Positions 1 to 11,000 of a stretch of DNA of 60,000 bases are shown here, piece by piece. Origin of the DNA: Liolophura sinensis (taxonomy: Eukaryota; Mollusca; Polyplacophora; Chitonida; Chitonidae); contig NC_088299.1 in assembly GCF_032854445.1 (NCBI RefSeq), positions 19,215,608-19,275,607 on the forward strand, given 5' to 3'. Position 1 is the stretch's first letter; the number at the start of each line of letters is the position of its first letter. Position numbers and translations under genes: made by a program. The notes under the pieces were generated by a model, which saw only the letters and a program-made list of their open reading frames with translations, made no database searches and was not told the DNA's origin.

Positions 1-145
1 GGACTTTACACATGTTTGTATGGTGCACCAAGGTTAGACATGGACACCAGTCACAACCAGGCCTTAACCCAGGCCATGACCAGAACTTCACACATGTTTG
101 TATGGTGTACCAAGGTTTGACATGGACACCACTCACAACCACCCA
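1..145. repeat. Two copies of an ~82-bp tandem repeat, cut by window edge
   Basis: The string acacatgtttgtatggtg recurs at 8 and 90, followed in both by a near-identical accaaggtt-gacatggacacca block. The array may continue to the left of the window. Confidence 0.7.
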
Positions 146-1012
146 TTGCATGGCTGCCACACATTTTTTTTTATCCCAATGGGTGCAGTTTAGAAGGGTA
201 AAAGGTTTCATTTGGGTTATTTCTGGTCTCCTTTTGGTCAAAAGAAGATTACTCATAATAAAACTGAGCAAATGTAGCATTGGTTTGTGACATGTAGTGA
301 CCTTGACCTGCAGAGTTAATTTGTAGTATGTAGTGACCTTGACCTCAGATCTATTTTACTGTCAGAACATAAACTGGCACCTTATCCACAGCCACACATA
401 CAAGACACATATAGAGTTGGATCCAGAAACTGTTGGTACCTTTCATTTCATTTCCCAGCACATTTAATTGAATGATAAAAATTAGATATTATTCAGAGCA
501 AAAAAGCCAAATGGAAATTGAAAATGTGTAAACATCACATTTCAACTGATTCCATATTAAACAGTTTATCAGTTTAAAAGTACAAAACCATCAAAACTTA
601 ACTGTATATCTCAAAACACAGCTTTATATGACCTCATTTTTTTAGGGGGGGGGGGGCATTTGATGTTTGGAAAAGTCCTGAAGAAGTCAGTAGCCTAACA
701 CTGACTTATTTGGCACATTTATTTGTTTCCCACAAATCTTAAAAGAAAATAAAAACATTTAACACTTACATGCATACATCAAAAGACTGTGGTTATACAT
801 GTATTTTATCTGTTAAAATGTTTAAGTGCAATTGTGTCTGAAGAGATTTCTTCTGTCAGTCTGTGCTCATCAACAGATTCTCTGCATGACTCAGTATAAA
901 ACACATGTATATACACAATACACACAATTTAAATGTAATAATACAAAAAATAGACACACAGAAAACATAGATTGTGCGATTTCATACACTGAAAACAAAT
1001 GACTAAACTCAC
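146..1012. other. AT-rich non-coding stretch inside or beyond the cathepsin A-like gene
   Basis: No exon was recognised here. It holds a G12 run at 645-656, two short agtgaccttgacct copies near 297 and 336, and several A-runs. It is probably intron, because the next S10 exon was not seen. Confidence 0.5.
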
Positions 1013-3439
1013 AGAATTCCAGGTGAAAGGATTGTAATCAACTGTCTTCCCATCTGCCAAAACCTGCAAAATTACATGTAAATTCATTCCCTCATGCATT
1101 GTTTTTTAAAAAAAAAGCAAAGTCCTTATCTTTATTCAAAAATAAACAAAAAAAAGCAGATTTAATCTTAAAATCAGGAAAAAAAATAATGAAGTTGTTG
1201 TTTTAATAAAGAACATAAAAAAAAAATAATTAACACATTTACATTTGAAAATGATAAAAAGAAAGCAGTTAAATTTTTCTGATTTATATTTACTTTACGC
1301 AAGAATTTATCATGTAGATGACAGTTTATAATCAGACTGCCAGAAGTAAACCACTTGTCAAAAACCTTTGCAGTTCAACTTTAATAATGGAAAGTGCCAT
1401 TTTGTCTTTAAGCAACATACTATTTGTCCATTCTTATGACTTGTCAGCATTATCTCTAATTTGCACAGAATTGAAAAAAGTTGGCAATTTGTAAATGTAA
1501 CATTTTGGACTGCCTGAAGCAGATGACTGGTGTTATACAATGATCACAAACTAAATACCTTGAACGGTCCATTTTCTGTGAGAAGCCCAAGCACAGAGCT
1601 ACATCCTGGTCCTCCGTTCAGCCAGAGGACTACAGGATCATTAGAAGGGTTCTGTGAGGACTCCACAAACCTGAAAACACAAACCAGTCATTAGACAGGT
1701 GTTGTGAGGAGTCCACAAACCTGAAAACACAAACCAGTCAACTGTCATGGACAGAGCATAACAAGATCATTAGACAGGTGTTGTGAGGACTCCACAAACC
1801 TGAAAACACAAACCAGTCAACTGTCATGGACAGAGCATAACAAGATCATCAGACAGGTGTTGTGAGGACTCCACAAACCTGAAAACACAAATCAGTCAAC
1901 TGTCATGGACAGAGCATAACAAGATCATCAGACAGGTGTTGTGAGGACTCCACAAACCTGAAAACACAAACCAGTCAACTGTCATGGACAGAGCATAACA
2001 AGATCATTAGACAGGTGTTGTGAGGACTCCACAAACCTGAAAACACACGTCAACTGTCATGGACAGAGCATAACAAGATCTTCAGACAGGTGTTGTGAGG
2101 ACTCCACAAACCTGAAAACACAAATCAGTCAACTGTCATGGACAGAGCATAACAAGATCATTAGACAGGTGTTGTGAAGAACTCCGCAAACCTGAAAACA
2201 CAAACCAGTCAACTGTCATGGACAGAGCATAACAAGATCATCAGACAGGTGTTGTGAGGACTCCACAAACCTAAAAACACAAACCAGTTAACTGTCATGG
2301 ACAGAGCATAACAAGATCATCAGACAGGTGTTGTGAGGACTCCACAAACCTGAAAACACAAACCAGTCAACTGTCATGGACAGAGCATAACAAGATCTTC
2401 AGACAGGTGTTGTGAGGACTTCACAAACCTGAAAACACAAACCAGTCAACTGTCATGGACAGAGCATAACAATATCATCAGACTGGTGTTGTGAGGACTC
2501 CACAAACCTGAAAACACAAACCAGTTAACTGTCATGGACAGAGCATAACAAGATCTTCAGACAGGTGTTGTGAGGACTTCACAAACTTGAAAACACAAAC
2601 CAGTCAACTGTCATGGACAGAGCATAACAAGATCATCAGACAGGTGTTGAGGACTCCACAAACCTGAAAACACACACCAATCACTGCCATGAACAGAGCA
2701 CAACAGCATCAACACAAACCAGTCAATTGTCATGGATAGAGCACAGCATGATCCTGAGACTGGAGAGGGGTTTTGTGAGGACTTCAGAAACCTGAAAGCA
2801 CAAACCAGTCACTGTCATGACCAGAGCACAACTCGATCCTTACACAGGTTTTGTAAGGACTCCACAAGAAACCCCAAACCCACATATTAACTTCACAATC
2901 TGATTACAAAAACTTCAGAAACCTGAAAACACAAACCAGTCACTGTCATGACCAGAGCACAACTCGATCCTTACACAGGTTTTGTAAGGACTCCACAAGA
3001 AACCCCAAACCCACATATTAACTTCACAATCTGATTACAAAAACTTCAGAAACCTGAAAACACAAACCAGTCACTGTCATGACCAGAGCATATCCTGATC
3101 TGTACACAGGTTTTGTAAGGACTCCACAAACCTGAAAACAGATCATGACCTGGGGCAGTAGAGGAAAAACAGAAACTGTTTCACAGAAATACAAAATTCT
3201 ACACACATTTACACAGTTTATAAACTGAAGCCTTTGATCTGTTGTACCTTTCACCAAACAGAATTTACAGTATTAGCATTCAGCTGTGTTGCTGTTACAC
3301 AATTTGGTGACTCACCAGTAATGCAGATGGCGGGTGCCGCTGGCCTGAAGGTAACCAGAAAAATGGCGGAAACTGGGCTGCTTCATCAAGCCAGGTAGTG
3401 CCTTCACTTCATCAGCGGGTACGTCAGCAAGGCTCACAC
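1013..3439 (-). CDS. CTSA: Serine carboxypeptidase, cathepsin A-like (partial, three exons)
   Basis: Three minus-strand exons are visible: 3316-3439, 1559-1670 and 1013-1063. Their junctions keep one frame (phase 2, then phase 0). Exon 3316-3439 reads [20 protein letters not shown] and ends GTRHLHYW, the mature N-terminus typical of the S10 family. Exon 1559-1670 carries [13 protein letters not shown], the oxyanion-hole and cysteine motif of serine carboxypeptidases, then LLTENGPFK. Exon 1013-1063 reads [17 protein letters not shown]. From the family, cathepsin A trims C-terminal residues in lysosomes and shields beta-galactosidase and neuraminidase. The signal-peptide exon was not found upstream of 3439. 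The GESYAG serine, Asp and His exons must lie left of the window. CPVL-type paralogues are the main alternative, but the RHLHYW and LLTENGPF context favours cathepsin A. Confidence 0.88.
1559..1670 (-). CDS. CTSA: Cathepsin A-like exon with NGGPGCSS motif
   Basis: The exon is bounded by TGTTTTCAG before 1670 and a GTATTT donor after 1559. One leading base completes the Trp codon of the previous exon (phase 2 in) and it leaves in phase 0. It encodes [20 protein letters not shown] and then [17 protein letters not shown]. Its first ~50 bases and its acceptor are the parent of the 79-bp tandem array that follows on the plus strand. Confidence 0.9.
1671..3140. repeat. 79-bp minisatellite built from a splice acceptor and exon start
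   Basis: About 13 good units of ~79 bp (starts near 1696, 1773, 1852, 1931 and on to 2640) are followed by four or more degraded units to ~3140. Read on the minus strand each unit holds tgtgttttcag followed by gtttgtggagtcctcaca, which is the acceptor and first codons of the exon at 1559-1670. It is followed by ~30 bases alignable to the rest of that exon. A decayed tract at 2788-3060 also holds two copies of a longer ~134-bp unit. The array fills the intron between the cathepsin A-like exons at 3316-3439 and 1559-1670. Confidence 0.92.
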
Positions 3440-4039
3440 CTAGGCATAACCACACGCACAGAAACACTGACCCCAACATTGTCTGTCACCGGATCTACAA
3501 CACCACAGCAAAGCCAAGGTCATTTTCATAGAGTATGCAAGTATATGTTTTATTCAGGGATGCAGTGTGGCTCTAGGCTACTACAAAACAGCTTATATCC
3601 CAGTCACTTTTTAGCAGTCTAGTTTATAAAGACACTTTTTACAGGCTACAAACCCACTATCACAATCCTTTTTAAAGAGACCATACCAAATATTTTTTGC
3701 AATGACACAAATTCACAACAAGGTATTCAGAGAACACTGGCAGCTTGCCTGGTTGAGTCAGGTGAACTTTGAGTACTACATCAGGACAATGAAATGCATC
3801 ATGAGCTTACTCATGTAGCTGTATGCAGGAAAGGAGTACTACGCTATGAACGCGAATCGTAGTAACTTTGAAAAGACAAAAAATAATCAGACTCTTGCTA
3901 TTATTAGGCATGTAGATGTTTCAATGATATAAAAGATATACATAAAGTTTCAGGGAAATTGGTGCAATACTTTACCAGGGTTTGCAAGGACAAAATCTCT
4001 GTGCATGAAAATTACAAAAACAGTTATCCGATTAAACCG

Positions 4040-4500
4040 CAGTATGCACAAGTCGAGATAATAAGAAAGATGTATGCTAAGTTTCAAGGAAATATGTACT
4101 TTGGGACAAGCTGTACGGAAAAAATCTGAATATATGGAAAAGAACCATTACACAAAGTTCCAAATGGGTGTAAATACGATAATAAGCCCCATCAGCGTTT
4201 CAGAAGTCTCAAAAGTTCCCACAGATATCGGCAACCCAGGTGGGGGCTCTCGCAAACTAACGAAGATAAAAGACGTTATTTTAAAGTAGCTAGATTGAAT
4301 GTATACACACCTGCATCGACGATATCTGCGTGAACTCGCGAGACCTCTGAAACACTTATTGGGCTTATTACCCGATTTATATTACATTTAAGCATGCACA
4401 CCTTCAGATGATAGACAACATGTAGGCCAATGCTAAGTTTCATAGAAATCAGAACACTTGTTTGGGATGAGCTGAATGGACAAAACCACCAACCACCCCT
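4040..4500. repeat. Inverted/direct dispersed repeat pair (degenerate mobile element)
   Basis: The block at 4172-4231 (ataagccccatcagcgtttc onward) is repeated in inverted orientation at 4319-4372. Flanking stretches at 4070-4120 and 4430-4480 share gctaagtttca-gaaat and a gggatgagctg-like string in direct orientation. The structure suggests nested copies of a non-autonomous repeat. No terminal site duplication was identified. Confidence 0.55.
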
Positions 4501-5610
4501 CCTCACCCCTCAACTTAATTTCGTTCAGGAAGGTATAAATATTTTGAAACAAAAAAAACAACACAATTTTTATTGCTGTAGAAAAAATCTGGGAACAATT
4601 AAGGTCCACAACCAACCGTGAACGGCAGCCTCAACTCTACAGGAACCTAAACTTTACAACGCCGTTGTATTTGATTTATTTATACACTATAGTGTACAGT
4701 ATTTCAGGTGCCTGGATACATTGCGGAAATTATGAAGTTTATGTACAACAAAAAGCAAGGCCTCAGCCGCTCCGGGTACGTAATTCAAATAGCTACAACA
4801 ACAACATGATCAGTCGAATCGAGCAATTCCACGATATTTCCCCCAAAACGATGATATTTTTTTAGAATTCTGCGACACAAATTGAAATCTATACGATACC
4901 TTGCTTTTCCTGCAGTTCCTGGCAGAGTATGATACTTTCGACTGATACACGCCGGGCTTATCAGGAAGAAATACGAAGTTTTGGACCAGGCGCTCTTCAC
5001 GTGACGGGTCACATGCTTGTTGGTCATGTGACTACAAACTCCTGCCAGTGGCGCTTTCTGAGGATACAGCGTTGGACTCTGCGGCATATGACGTCTCCAC
5101 GACATGAAAAGTGCACGAGACATTTTCTCGGGAAAATGGTCTATTTGTTGATGAGTTCTGTATCACCAAGGACAGTTCGGACAGTGTTAACGTCGTACTT
5201 AACAATTTTTCAGTCACATGACGACGAAGGAGTCCTTAAAGTGCATGTAATGTGCCTCCTTGTTCCAGGACGGATTTCCACCGTCCAGGTACTACGTCAC
5301 CTAGACGACTTACCGAAGCTATACAACTTCCATTTTAACGTTTTAGACCTACTGAACCATTTCGGATAGTACATGCATATGTATATGGTAAGCCACATTA
5401 ATACCACCTCCGACGGCATGTATAGAACCTATTCTTGCCTATAACCTTTATGTAAGCCTACCAAAGGAAAAAAAAAAAACAACATATAAAACAAGCTTTC
5501 GGTTTATTTGTACATACATATATGGAGATCGTTTCTCATATGTAATAATAATTTTTGTTTACAGATGGGTGCAAACTATTTCAGTTCACATATAAATGTA
5601 TACGCCTACA

Positions 5611-5613
<3 letters not shown>

Positions 5614-5705
<92 letters not shown>
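5614..5705. repeat. (TA)n microsatellite
   Basis: Pure TA/AT dinucleotides for about 90 bases, with one C interruption near 5690. Confidence 0.97.
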
Positions 5706-6036
5706 CAACCGTTTATTTTCCATACGTGTGTACTAAAGTATCGGACACATGTACAAGTATGTACAAGTACCGTTTCTTATAATTAGAGAACAAATACGAA
5801 AACAAAAAAAAAACAAAAAAAAAGACACATTGAGAGAAAAGATGCAAAAAGACAATAAAATCGTAAAAACTAAGAAGCTAATTTCCACACAATAACTACG
5901 TGCGCGCGTACTAGCTGTACTATTGCGTGTCCACTTTAGAACATATCCGCATGTACACATGTGAAGTCTCATTTGACACATAGACCTACATTTATACTAG
6001 ATCTACGCAATTTCAGCTGGGTGATAATATAAAAGA

Positions 6037-6370
6037 CTACAGCATGTAGAATGTAAATCCAGAGCAGCGACGACAGGGTGTGAGCTGGAAAATGGTCACA
6101 AGTAAACGGTGAAATACGGCTACAGCATACAGAATGTAAATCCAGAGCAGCGACGACAGTGATAGCTGGAAAATGGTCACACGTAAATGGTGAAATACGG
6201 CTACAGCATACAGAATGTAAATCCAGAGCAGCGACGTCAGAGTGATAGCTGGAAAATGGTCACAAGTAAACGGTGAGATACGGTTACAGCATAGAGAATG
6301 TAAATCCAGAGCAGCGACGACAGGATGATAGCTGGAAAATGGTCACATGCAAACGGTGAAATACGGCCTC
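6037..6370. repeat. ~82-bp tandem repeat, four copies
   Basis: Units begin with ctacagcat at 6037, 6120, 6201 and about 6284. They share agaatgtaaatccagagcag and gctggaaaatggtcaca. Spacing is 81-83 bp with few differences. Confidence 0.92.
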
Positions 6371-7992
6371 TTGTCAGTTTACCTCGGTTAACGTTTTATT
6401 CCAACTGTTCATGTAAATGTTTATACATAGCAGCAACTTCCACACACCCTATATCATCGTTTCTTAAGCAGAATTAAGAGGGAATAAGTTGCTGGTTTAG
6501 AATTAGACACCGAGATTTTGAGCTTTCGAATTTGAATGATTTAAAGCCAACGGCTTTATGAAAGAACGTTGTGCTGAAAAGTTCAAGTGTGTTGTCATGG
6601 GAACCAGTGGTAAATGGGCATTGCTTCTGTTAGAACATTGGCTCTGTACGGTTTAGATCATATGAATACACGGTATGCAATATATATCGGATCATTCTAT
6701 CTGTTCTGAACATTTGTAAGACATTTAGCGGGCTACTGCCAATTAAATCTAGCATATATAATACCACACACAGGGCTAAGATAGCTTGAGGTTCCACAGA
6801 GATTGGGGAATCTACAAATTCTCTGTCTAATACCGACAGGGTTTGAACCCACGCCTCGTGTACGTGTCCTGCATAGCGGGTAAGGCATGAAATACACCGG
6901 AATGTGGATAGCCGGAAAACTCGATGGTTCACTGTACTATAGGCTCGGACTGAGTTGACACCCTCCCCCCCCCCCCCCCCCTCACCCCAGCCCCATGTGT
7001 CCTATGCCGTTGTAATGTTACCTCCAATAAAAATTGCCCATTCATGCACATATGCCTTCGTATCTTGACACATTACCATGTATACAATACAAATAGGCCT
7101 AAGCTACTTACCATCAGTCACGGCAGATGCCAGTATGTTACAAACTAAAGTCAATATTTGCTTTCAGTGGGAGGGGAGAAGCCGTTTAGCCTATCGGCTA
7201 TTTTCAAAAAATATTAAGAATATCTCTGGGTGTGCTACTATGCAAGGGGTACATTCCGTGCGCTTCTGATACATCTAAGGTATTATACAAGGCTTGGAAT
7301 ACAGAATAGAGATGAGCATATGTATTGATTATAACGGGTACGTTGGTGACAATATGCATACGTTATCTCTGTTAATATTCATACAACATCCAAAGTATAG
7401 CGGTGGGGCGCGTGGAGGCCCTCGCGCACTGCACCTGTATGTAGGCCTATCGGCCACGCACTGTTCCGGCTCGTGATGAATTTTAATAACGACTTCATTC
7501 AGTTAAGATGCCTTGTGATGACATAACGTTCTAGATGATTTAATAGGCTTGATTACGTTGTGCATTCTGGACTTCACCTAACAGAGTAAAGCCACGTACC
7601 TCTGCTATGACGACTCCTTTACACCGTGTCTAGTGACGTTTTATACGGCCAAACGCTTGGGACATGTTAAATTTGTGGGGTGATGGAAAAAAAAACTGGC
7701 GTTGAGACAGCGTGTTGTAAACAGGTCGATTGAATTGACCCATTCAGCTGGGGATACAATTCTTCATCATATGAGTTAAACTGGGCTTAATTTAAAAGGA
7801 TACATTCATTCAGGTGCATACCTATTGTTATGGTTTGTTGGACCAGCTTCCACATGGCAAACAGCATGAGGGGCGTTACGCGCTGGGTGTCATAGCTGGT
7901 GCCCGTGTATCCTATTTCCCTCCCCTATTACCAAGTCTGTCCACAGTGGACCTGCAGTCAGCCTCTCCCTGACGATTAACCCAGCCGATATC

Positions 7993-8089
7993 ATGAGAAC
8001 CATCAGGGCCGTCAAACTTCTGGGGGCTATGGTCACGTTCCTGGTAGCCACCATTGTGTACCTGTCACGTGAGAGGAGTAATATCACAG
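7993..8089 (+). CDS. Sulfotransferase exon 1 (cytosolic tail and signal anchor)
   Basis: The exon encodes MRTIRAVKLLGAMVTFLVAT and then IVYLSRERSNIT, and ends at ACAG|GTAATA in phase 1. It has a basic start, a hydrophobic core and a charged stop-transfer side, the usual type II Golgi anchor layout. The 5' UTR boundary was not determined. Confidence 0.75.
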
Positions 8090-11000
8090 GTAATAATTAC
8101 GATATGCCAATATGACTAATTGACATATGGCAGATATATACATTGTTGTCACGGTGGCTTAGGGTAAAAGCTTCGTTTACCTGAGAGTATCATGGGGGTT
8201 GACCAGTGAGGTTGCGTGTTTGAATTTAACTCTCGTGGTAATTCTGCTACGTAGTTTAGTCAGGAGGTTTGTCGGGTATAAGACAAAGACCGGTGGTTTC
8301 CTCCACACATATAAAACTGACCGCCGTCGTATAAATAAACAGTTCTTTGGTGCGGCGTTAAAGAAATGATTCAGAAGTGCATTGTGTCTAGTAGGCCTAT
8401 GTTATTTTACTCGTATGCTACATTGTCATGTCAGCCATTTGACTCAAAAGCATATTTTGTCACGTCTTCTCTGTCACTCGTATGTTACATTGTCACGTCT
8501 GCCATTTGACCCAAAAGCGCATAAGGGTATAATATAACGCTCGATATCTCACCCTTTTAGAAATATATGTATACGTGTCACGCCAACTACACGTGTGTTG
8601 CCTTGTCACGCTTGATTTGTGATCCTGCTTGTTTAAGGGGATAATTTCATGTCTCTGATGATAGTCATGTGGCCCTGGTAAAACGCATGTCCTCACATCT
8701 GTAATTGCGGATGACATGCGTTATGTGTAATGCAATACTTTTCCTGTCTTCTGCAAGGCCTTACTAAACGACACGTTAGCCTAAAGCCAATCATAAAGGT
8801 ATGATGCCATACCCATGTAGTATGACCTTTGGTCTCTTAGTCATAAATTAGCTGTAGGTTCATAATCAATGTGACGCCTGAAATGTAACCTTGAAATGTG
8901 TAATGTGACGTCTGAAATGTCACCTTGAAATGTGTAATATGACGCCTGTAATGTCATCTTGAAATGAGTAATGTAAGGCCTGAAATGTCACCCTGAAATG
9001 TGTAATCTAAGGCCTGAAATCTCACCTTGAAATGTATAATGTGAAGGCGAAAAAAGTGATCCCTGCACATATTGCCAACGAAACCTGGGTTGAAAGGGAA
9101 TTACACAAAATTAAGGAACATGTTTAGGGCTCGATATATTACTGAAACAAATTTAGAAACTTAAATGAAATCATTTTATTGAGTGATCCTGACAAAGCAA
9201 ATGTATCGGTTTAAACACTTGTAACGAAGACATTATTGCTCATGTTATTCACATCAGCATCACCAAATGTGGAAATAGGCGAGGTCCTTCTCGTCACCGA
9301 AACGGTGTGAGTGGGGAGGCCTGTCTTGTTTAATAGCCAAATCTCAGCAATGCTGTCATTCCATTTGATACACCGCGTTGATGTGTTACTTAAATCCAAC
9401 GGTTGACTGTAATGGTTCGTCACATCCAGTCATGTACAATATGTGATCACATTTTTAGAGCATGGCGATGGGACACCCACTCTGATGTGAAGGGTGCTAT
9501 CAGACCGATAAAGTGTCTCACGAACCTAAGGGGTTATATCTGCTGGTGAAAACGTCTGATAGCAGCTGATAGCGAAGTCGTGATGGACGAAAAGTGACCT
9601 GCTATAATGATGGACTTTACCTAATTAATTTAAAAGGAATTAAAATTTCGAGATGCCTCTGATCGCTGACGTAAACATTTCTAATTCACCTATAATTTTT
9701 GTAAACCGGAGTCAAGATACTAAACGTCAAATAACACTCTAAAATATTACATGCATACTTATATAACCGTGAATACCTACCAGACATGCGCCACAAAGAC
9801 AGACAATAGAGATCTGTGTCCGGAAATACTTTACATTAGTATTTTTCTTTTTCTATTGCACAAAAGTAACTATTTCCTACTGCCGCTTTTGGGGATTCTA
9901 TTTTCCAAAGGATTACAATATCTTCAGAGCCTAAAATTCATCAAGGTTTATTAGAAGTATCCTTAGGGAATTATCACATGAATGATTTCACAAAAAATGA
10001 CTATTTTCAAAATGTTCTATAGAAAAATAAGATATGTTCTTATGACGAAAGTGATGTGACATCATTTGGTGTGGTCCGAAAGATATATCATACATTATCT
10101 TATTTTAAATGCGTTTGATAGTCCATAATAAATTCTAAACAAACACAATTAAAATAGTTTTAGGAACTGTTTTGTGTGGCGTTGCGAATGGCATCGACTT
10201 GGTCTCATAGTTTATGTTCACTTTAACATTATTGCAGTTCTTATTAAACATGTAAAAGACGGTAAGGTAATCAAGGTAAGAAACGAAATATCTCGATACA
10301 CTGGACTTAAAAAGGAAAGGAGACGTTACATTGAACTAATTGTCCATCTAATGAACATCAGTTTATTTCTTAGCTTGCATTCACATCATCAAGCAGCATT
10401 AGCTGGTTGTTAAGCCGCAATCCAATCGGCATTGCATTTGCTTATATGTTTGGGGTCCAAATGCCGCTTGTGCTTACATTCTTGGGATCCTAATGCTGCT
10501 TGTACTTACATGCTTGGGGTCCCATTGCCGCTTGTGCTTACATGTTTGGGGTCCCAATGCCGCTTGTTTGACCAACAAAAACTATTAGACAGTTTTATAT
10601 TGAATTACCAGTTGTCTGCTGTGTCCGTCTATGTGTATCATTATTTTTTTCTTCTGGAAACTGAGAGCTTTTTGTAAATCTGCAAAAGTGTCCAAAATAC
10701 TTTAAGAGCCCCGGATGTATGCTTTTTTGTACAAATAGCTTCACAGTAATATAAGCACGCTGGCAAGGATTAACTGCGTATCAGTCACATATACACCATT
10801 TCAAATTATTGTACATTATTGTCACCTGGGTCGAGCTTTATCGATTTGAACTAGCCGTGAAAAAGTGGTTATAGCAAATAAAAATCCGCATCCGCAGTAA
10901 GAGCTATCAATAATGCAGCGAATACAAGTTGAAAGTCGTGCGACGATGTTTATTTTGGGAATCTTACTAGCTGACAGATGTCACACTGACGCCGGAAAGT

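Larger units (their letters stand above)
3440..7992. other. Intergenic or 5' intron region with repeats
   Basis: No confident exon is seen. The first (signal-peptide) exon of the cathepsin A-like gene and the 5' UTR of the sulfotransferase should lie here. Contents: a foldback repeat at 4040-4500, a (TA)n tract at 5614-5705, an ~82-bp array at 6037-6370, a C-run near 6966-6980, and a tRNA-like B-box sequence on the minus strand near 6835-6900. Confidence 0.5.
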
